Shown here piece by piece: positions 58,610-64,000 of a stretch of 64,000 nt of DNA. The translations under genes and the position numbers were made by a program. Below the pieces are notes generated by a model. That model was not told the origin of the DNA. It worked only from the letters and a program-made list of their open reading frames with translations, and searched no databases. Where the stretch lies: the NCBI GenBank assembly GCA_047967505.1, contig CM106540.1. The stretch is one strand, 5' to 3'. Positions within the stretch are counted from its first letter, which is position 1, and the number at the start of each line of letters is the position of its first letter. Source of the stretch: Dipteris shenzhenensis. Taxonomy: Eukaryota > Polypodiophyta > Polypodiopsida > Gleicheniales.

Positions 58610-61600
58610 CTCTCCCCGGTTCAAAAGAATTGATGTCCTCATCAATTAAAGGGGGAGAGTTGCCGGCTATACCCAAAAGCCTAACCTCACTAAGGTGACT
58701 TAAGTGAGTGGCCACACACACACACAAAAGCCTAACCTCAATCCGAGAACGTCTCGAATGAGTGGCCACACACGCACTAGTATGGCCTTTTTCATGGGCA
58801 TCAAAATTGGCGTTCTCCTCATTATCAATTAGAGGGAGATTGTTGGCGATTATACACAAAAGCCTAGCCTCACCAAGGTGACTTAAGTGAGTGGCCACAC
58901 ACACACACAAAAGCCTAACCCCGATCCGAGAAGGTCTCGAATGAGTGGCCACACACGCACTAGTATGGCTTCTTACTCGGGCATCAAAATTTGCCTTCTC
59001 CTCATAATGGGGGGCGAAGAATGTAAAGAATGAAATATTTTTACAACATATTTTACAAAGAAAACGGTGCCTCAAGTTTCGGCGTTTTTGAGAGGTCACC
59101 GCATCTAAGTATATCTTTCCAAAATGAAAAATTACCCGTTTGCGAAAATTCCCCGGCCAAAATTTCCAACCCGCCAAAAAGGTAACATCGGGACGCGACA
59201 TTGGACCGGGCCAATGCTTCCAGTCCGCAAGCAACATGATATTAGGAGGCCCCCTTGGCCGGATTTGCCTTGGAAGCCCACGTGCGAGATGAATAAGCCA
59301 AGCATCACCTGGCCAAAATTTCCACCCCGCTTCCAACATGATATCAAGGGACGACGCTATGCCGGGCCAATCTTTCCACCCCGCACACAGCATCAGCTTT
59401 CCGCTTGCCACCTGTCCAAGTGAACCAATTTGCTCACCCGACCAGAACTTCCAACCTGCCCAAAGCAAAACATGCCCGAACGGCTTGATCTTTTTTTTGG
59501 CACCTGTCATCTCCATTGGCTTAGGCAATAAGCCCAAGTAACAAGGAGGCAAAGAATCCGAGTCAATACTTAGACTCGTTTTTGACTCTTCCAGTCGGAT
59601 CATTGCGTTAACGCACTGCTTCCATTCCTTCCATGCGTCTTGCCACGCAGACTTTGAATATTGGTGCATCACCCAAGAGATAATCTTATGTTTTGGGAGA
59701 ACTGGACTTGTGCGCTTCGCCGTTTTCTTCACCCTTCGCACCACTTGTCTCCCTGACCCTCTTCTTCTCATCCTGACCCGTTCTGCACAAGTCCTTCCAC
59801 CTCGTCGCGGTTTCTTCTCATCATGTTCTTCTCTTGAACACCACACGTTCCTGCACCTTGGACCTTCTGTCCTGCATCTTCTTCGCGCTCCCCAACCTAG
59901 ACCCGTTCTCCTCTTTGTTTCTTCATCTTGGTCCTTCTTGACCTCATCCTGCTCCCTTGGCCTACATGTCACCCTGCACCTATGCATCCACCTTCCACCT
60001 CTTTGACTAACCTTGGCCACTTCTTCATCCGCCGTTTCTCCTTGAAACCGTGGCCTTCTCATCCATTCCTTGGTTCTTCCCACCGTTCTACCTTGCCTTG
60101 CCTTGCCTTCTTTTCCTTCCGCCGTTTCCACTTCATGGCTTGGCCGTTTCATCGTTCCACTCATCCTTCCCGCCGTTCTTCCTTGTCTTGCCTTTCCCTC
60201 TTTTTCAACCGTCGTTTCTGGTTCACTTTTTGCCGTTTGCGCTTCACGCCTTGGCCTCATCACACGTCCTTCCATCCCCTTGGCCGTCATCACCTTCTCC
60301 TTTTCTTCTTCTTCTTCTTCGCGGTTCATCCTCTGCCCTAAGGCTTCCCTTCGGGTCACGCCTCTGTGTCTACCTGGACCTGCACCTGTCCACATCCCTT
60401 TTCCCTTTATGTCTCTTGGCTCCACCCGATGCTCCAGCGCATCGTCGTTTTCCCTTTTCGTCTCGGCATCCTTTCTGCACATGCCTCTGCGTTGCCACGG
60501 GCTTCTGATCACTCGCTTGTCCTTGCCCCAGTGCCGTTCCTCTTCTTCATCCCAACTTTCCACTTGCCATTCCAGTTCACCTTCCAAGCTTCCATCCTGG
60601 ACCTGTTCGCCGTTTTGCATCGCTTCCGCTCCCTTTCCTTCGTTTGTGCCTTGCGCACTTTCCCGTTTTCTTCCCGCACCTTCCACGTTTTCATCGGTCT
60701 CCGGCACGCCTTGTGGGTTTTCCTGAGTTTCCTTCGGGCCTACCACGTCACTGGGTCTTTGGCCTGCACCTTCCGTGCTCCTTCTCCCGACCTCCTCACC
60801 TTGAGCGTTTGTTTGATTTTTCCTTATTACAACGGCACTGCTCTTCGTTTCCTTCGCGCCACTCAAACCTTTCGCGCGTCCCATCTCCGTTGCCGTGCCT
60901 TTCACGTTCTCCTTGGTCATCTGCACGCCTTGAGCGTTTCTTTGAGCTTTCTCTGGGCCTACCACGTCACTGGGTCTTCGGCCTGCTCCTTGTATGCTCC
61001 TCATCCCGACCTCCTCACCTTGAGCGTTTCTTTGATCTTTCTTTGATACAACGGCACTGCTCATCCTTTGCTTTGCGCCACTTAAGTCTTTCGCGCTTCC
61101 CGTCCCTGTGACCGCGCTTCTCGCGCCTCTGGTCTCCGTTTTCGCGCTTCTCGCGCCTTGGGTCTTCTCCACGCCTATAACGTCTCGGGACTCTGCATCA
61201 CCCGTTTTCCCAAACGTGACTCTTCGGTCACTGCTTCCACAACTCGCGCCTTCCGCGCCGTTTCCCACACGTCTCACGGCTCCCGCGCCGTTCACTCGGG
61301 GCTTCACACCCTGCATGCACCTCTCGGCTCCCGCGCCGTTTCCCATGCACCTCACGGCTCCTGCGCCGTTCTCTTTGCACCTCATGGCTCCTGCGCCGTT
61401 CCCTTCGTGTCTCACGGCTCCCGCGCCGTTCTCTCTATCCATCACCTGTTTACCGGTCGTTTTACTTGGGGCGCACCTTGCACTCCCACGACACGGTTCC
61501 GCTTCCCTGTTTCCACTGTCCATCCCTTTTGTCTCACTAGCCGCCGTTTTAGATCTTGTTCTCCTTTCTGCTTGGGCCTGCCACCATTCCTGACTCCACC

Positions 61601-61985
61601 TGTGCCTTTCTTCCTCCTCCCAGTCCTCATTTTCACTTTCACTTTCCGAGCCGCTTTCTGACTCATCCGACGTTTCATCCTCCGTTTCGCTCCCGGACTC
61701 CTCCGCATCATCTTCCAATTCTTTCTTCACATACACTTGCATCACTAGCTTGAAGACCACCATGAATTCACGGCGCCACTTGGCCGTTTTCCCCTCCATG
61801 TCATACCGCGACACGAGCCGTTGCAAGTACCCCATGTCCTTGCTCAGGAGGACGTTCACCCACTCTGGAACGGCCCTCATCACATCCACTGCGGCTTCCA
61901 TCTCCGACTTCCCACTTCTCATTGCCCGTAGTATTGCATCCTTCCCTTGTGCATAAGATTGACCTTGTCCATCACGTGACGCCAT
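58605..61985 (-). CDS. A-ORF protein, intact and longest (1,126 aa)
   Basis: It starts MASRDGQGQSYAQGK at 61985. The N-terminal helical domain, acidic block, WSQEWW motif, NGAGAVR repeats, NAQGEEVG repeats and basic middle are all present. The C-terminal AGWK-type motifs are present, one with a change (LADWKHW) and one reading FWSG. The extra length over b comes from the in-frame duplication of the 3' hairpin unit. The stop lies in the LTR (58605-58607). With b it is one of two fully open A-ORFs here, and the frame survives the duplication and many substitutions relative to b. Confidence 0.8.
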   Translation of the reverse strand: MASRDGQGQSYAQGKDAILRAMRSGKSEMEAAVDVMRAVPEWVNVLLSKDMGYLQRLVSRYDMEGKTAKWRREFMVVFKLVMQVYVKKELEDDAEESGSETEDETSDESESGSESESENEDWEEEERHRWSQEWWQAQAERRTRSKTAASETKGMDSGNREAEPCRGSARCAPSKTTGKQVMDRENGAGAVRHEGNGAGAMRCKENGAGAVRCMGNGAGAERCMQGVKPRVNGAGAVRRVGNGAEGASCGSSDRRVTFGKTGDAESRDVIGVEKTQGARSAKTETRGARSAVTGTGSAKDLSGAKQRMSSAVVSKKDQRNAQGEEVGMRSIQGAGRRPSDVVGPEKAQRNAQGVQMTKENVKGTATEMGRAKGLSGAKETKSSAVVIRKNQTNAQGEEVGRRSTEGAGQRPSDVVGPKETQENPQGVPETDENVEGAGRKRESAQGTNEGKGAEAMQNGEQVQDGSLEGELEWQVESWDEEEERHWGKDKRVIRSPWQRRGMCRKDAETKRENDDALEHRVEPRDIKGKGMWTGAGPGRHRGVTRREALGQRMNREEEEEEKEKVMTAKGMEGRVMRPRREAQTAKSEPETTVEKEGKARQGRTAGRMSGTMKRPSHEVETAEGKEGKARQGRTVGRTKEWMRRPRFQGETADEEVAKVSQRGGRWMHRCRVTCRPREQDEVKKDQDEETKRRTGLGWGARRRCRTEGPRCRNVWCSREEHDEKKPRRGGRTCAERVRMRRRGSGRQVVRRVKKTAKRTSPVLPKHKIISWVMHQYSKSAWQDAWKEWKQCVNAMIRLEESKTSLSIDSDSLPPCYLGLLPKPMEMTGAKKKIKPFGHVLLWAGWKFWSGEQIGSLGQVASGKLMLCAGWKDWPGIASSLDIMLEAGWKFWPGDAWLIHLARGLPRQIRPRGPPNIMLLADWKHWPGPMSRPDVTFLAGWKFWPGNFRKRVIFHFGKIYLDAVTSQKRRNLRHRFLCKICCKNISFFTFFAPHYEEKANFDARVRSHTSACVATHSRPSRIGVRLLCVCVATHLSHLGEARLLCIIANNLPLIDNEENANFDAHEKGHTSACVATHSRRSRIEVRLLCVCVATHLSHLSEVRLLGIAGNSPPLIDEDINSFEPGRV
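58610..58619 (-). other. Polypurine tract of h
   Basis: CCGGGGAGAG on the minus strand. Confidence 0.85.
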
Positions 61986-62032
61986 ACCTCGATACAGGAT
62001 CCTCCTCGAAGGCTCGCGATACCTTGAGTTTT

Positions 62033-62044
62033 GCTCTGATACCA
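62033..62044 (-). other. Primer-binding site of h
   Basis: Minus-strand TGGTATCAGAGC. Confidence 0.93.
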
Positions 62045-62046
62045 AG

Positions 62047-62820
62047 TGTAAGGGCTCGGCGGTTCCGGACTTAGTCTCCGAATGCGAGCACCTTACGTCG
62101 GACCCGTTTCCGAGTCCCAGCCTCCCTTAACGTCTCTGCTGATACCAAATCCCCTTTATGCGCAGCTTATCCAACACGACCCCTGCCCAGGCCGTCCACC
62201 GTTTTTCCCCACTTAGCACCACGCCCCACTGGGCAAGCCCTTAGGCTTAACACACCCTGGTCTGCAGGATCACACGGGTCTGCAAGACCCACAGGAACGT
62301 CCTCCGCGCAACGTCCTGTTCAGCCCACGTTTCTTTCTCAGTTAACGGCCGTTACGTGGGTTGGCACGTTAGACCCCTTCGGGCAATCCCAATGTCCCAG
62401 TTCGGTACCCAAACGGTTCACGGTTTGTACAGTGGTATGGAGAATGCAAATGGCCCTCACCGTTCCCCACTCGCTTTCACGTGCCCTCAACCCGTCCCAC
62501 GTTTTGCTTTCCTGTGCGTGCGCTTCAACGTGCACCACGAGGACACAACCCACAAGATGGCATGATGACGTTACTGGCAGAGCGGTACTAGATGGAGTGC
62601 CAAACGGTCGCAAGAACGCACTTGATTGCAACAGAAATTATATACAAGCAAGAGGGAGCATAAACGGCCGCTGACGTTTTCCTCATCCAACTCAACTTAG
62701 CATGAGAGAGCACTATCCTCCATATAGTAGTGGCTGGCCGCTAGGCACCGTGGGGGCTCCTTCGCCCAAAAAACGTCCGAACACTCACGGCAGGTCAACC
62801 CTAAAGTTGACTTTCTTATA
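62047..62820 (-). repeat. A-type LTR (5' LTR of h)
   Basis: 774 bp: A1 62820-62732, pentamer 62731-62727, A2 62726-62047. It shares the AATTATATACAAG variant with the A2 of e. Confidence 0.92.
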
Positions 62821-62825
62821 GTAGT

Positions 62826-63502
62826 TGTAAGGGCCCGGCGGTTCCGGACTTAGTCTCCGAATGCGAGCACCTTACGTCGGACCCATTTCCGAGTCCCAGC
62901 CTCCCTTAACGTCTCTGCTGATACCAAATCCCCTTATGCGCAGCTTATCCAACACGACCCCTGCGCGGGCCGTCCACCGTTTTTCCCCACTCAGCACCAC
63001 GCCCCACTGGGCAAGCCCTTAGGCTTCAACACCTTGGTCTGCAGGTTCACTCGGGTCTCCAAGACCCACAGGAACGTCCACCGCGCAACGTCCTGTTCAG
63101 CCCACGTTTCTTTCCCAGTTAACGGCCGTTACGTGGGTCGGCACGTTAGACCCCTTCGGGCAATCCCAATGTCCCGGTTCGGTACCCAACGGTTCACGGT
63201 TTATACAATGGTATGGAGAATGCAAATGGCCCTCACCGTTCCCCACTCGCTTTCACGTGCCCTCAACCCGTCCCACGTTTTGCTTTCCTGTGCGTGCGCT
63301 TCAACGTGCACCACGAGGACACAACCCACAAGATGGCATGATGACGTTACTGGCAGAGCGGTACTAGATGGAGTGCCAAACGGTCGCAAGAACGCACTTG
63401 ATTGCAACAGAAAATATTTACAAGCAAGAGGGAGCATAAACGGCCGCTGACGTTTTCCTCACCCAAATCAACATAGCATGAGAGAGCACTATCCTCCATA
63501 TA
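62826..63502 (-). repeat. A2 LTR piece without A1
   Basis: 677 bp, with GTAGT on both sides (62821-62825, 63503-63507) and no internal region. It is of the ACCCAAATCAACATAG (b-type) subgroup. It is expected as the displaced second part of an LTR whose A1 lies elsewhere in the nest. Confidence 0.88.
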
Positions 63503-63507
63503 GTAGT

Positions 63508-64000
63508 TGTAAGGGCCCGGCGGTTCCGGACTTAGTCTCCGAATGCGAGCACCTTACGTCGGACCCGTTTCCGAGTCCCAACCTCCCTTAACGTCTCTGC
63601 TGATACCAATTCCCCTTATGCGCAGCTTATCCAACACGACCCCTACCCAGGCCGTCCACCGTTTCTCCCCACTTGACACCACGCCCCACTGGGCAAGCCC
63701 TTAGGCTTCACACACCTTGGTCTGCAGGTTCACTCGGGTCTCCAAGACCCACAGGAACGTCCTCCGCGCAACGTCCTGTTCAGCCCACGTTTCTTTCCCA
63801 GTTAACGGCCGTTACGTGGGTCGGCACGTTAGACCCCTTCGGGCAATCCCAATGTCCCGGTTCGGTACCCAACGGTTCACGGTTTGTACAATGGTATGGA
63901 GAATGCAAATGGCCCTCACCGTTCCCCACTCGCTTTCACGTGCCCTCAACCCGTCCCACGTTTTGCTTTCCTGTGCGTGCGCTTCAACGTGCACCACGAG
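63508..64000 (-). repeat. A2 LTR piece, cut by the window end
   Basis: First 493 bases (plus-strand view) of another minus-strand A2, again directly after GTAGT. It is of the c/d type. Confidence 0.88.

Larger units (their letters stand above)
58521..62820 (-). mobile_element. A-family element h (minus), 3' LTR interrupted
   Basis: In its own direction: 5' LTR 62820-62047, PBS 62044-62033, an intact ORF, the duplicated 3' hairpin unit, polypurine tract 58619-58610 and A1 of the 3' LTR 58609-58521. ACTAC and the solo B LTR then follow. GTAGT at 62821-62825 flanks the 5' side. Confidence 0.9.

Overview
The window is a cluster of LTR retrotransposons from a plant (streptophyte) nuclear genome. 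I see no host gene, rRNA, tRNA or CRISPR array. The plant call rests on the primer-binding site TGGTATCAGAGC, the complement of the 3' end of plant initiator tRNA-Met, placed just inside every 5' LTR, and on one Ty3/gypsy gag-pol with a plant-type zinc knuckle. I cannot name the species.

Three related element types occur. Family A (about 4.6-4.9 kb when uninterrupted, 771-776 bp LTRs) and family B (about 4.37 kb, 773-776 bp LTRs) are non-autonomous. Each carries one long ORF of unknown function and no reverse transcriptase or integrase. The A and B proteins are homologous: a helical N-terminal domain, an acidic stretch, a long basic repeat-rich middle, and C-terminal AGWK(F/D/H)WPG repeats. 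Type G (46288-53356) carries gag, protease, reverse transcriptase, RNase H and integrase. Its 3' third is B-like, its extreme 3' end A-like, and its gag-pol frame is broken. All three share the PBS, similar 3' regions and unusual LTR ends (TATA...ACA instead of TG...CA), so G or a close relative probably supplies the enzymes for A and B (inference).

Layout: A0 (minus, cut by the window start) 1-1446; inverted composite of two B copies 1452-7806; A element a 7812-12365; an 89-bp LTR piece 12371-12459 belonging to element e; A element b from 12465, its 3' LTR split by complete elements c (16627-21475) and d (21481-26305) and resumed at 26995-27672; an extra chimeric LTR piece 26311-26989; solo B LTR 27678-28451; remainder of e 28457-32494; B1 32500-36872; A element f 36878-41222, its 3' LTR split by B2 (41228-45597) and resumed at 45603-46282; G 46288-53356; B3 (minus) 53362-57734; solo B LTR 57740-58515; A element h (minus) 58521-62820; two further minus LTR pieces to 64000.

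The main result is that all 20 element junctions carry the same pentamer, ACTAC (or GTAGT). In the A LTR, ACTAC lies 89 bp after the LTR start and directly before TATATGG. Split A LTRs on either side of inserted elements share diagnostic variants, so this is repeated integration into one site inside the family's own LTR with a 5-bp target duplication. Below, 'A1' means the first 89 bp of the A LTR and 'A2' the roughly 680 bp after ACTAC. Intact ORFs: A-ORF in b and h (nearly complete in c); B-ORF in B1, B2 and B3.
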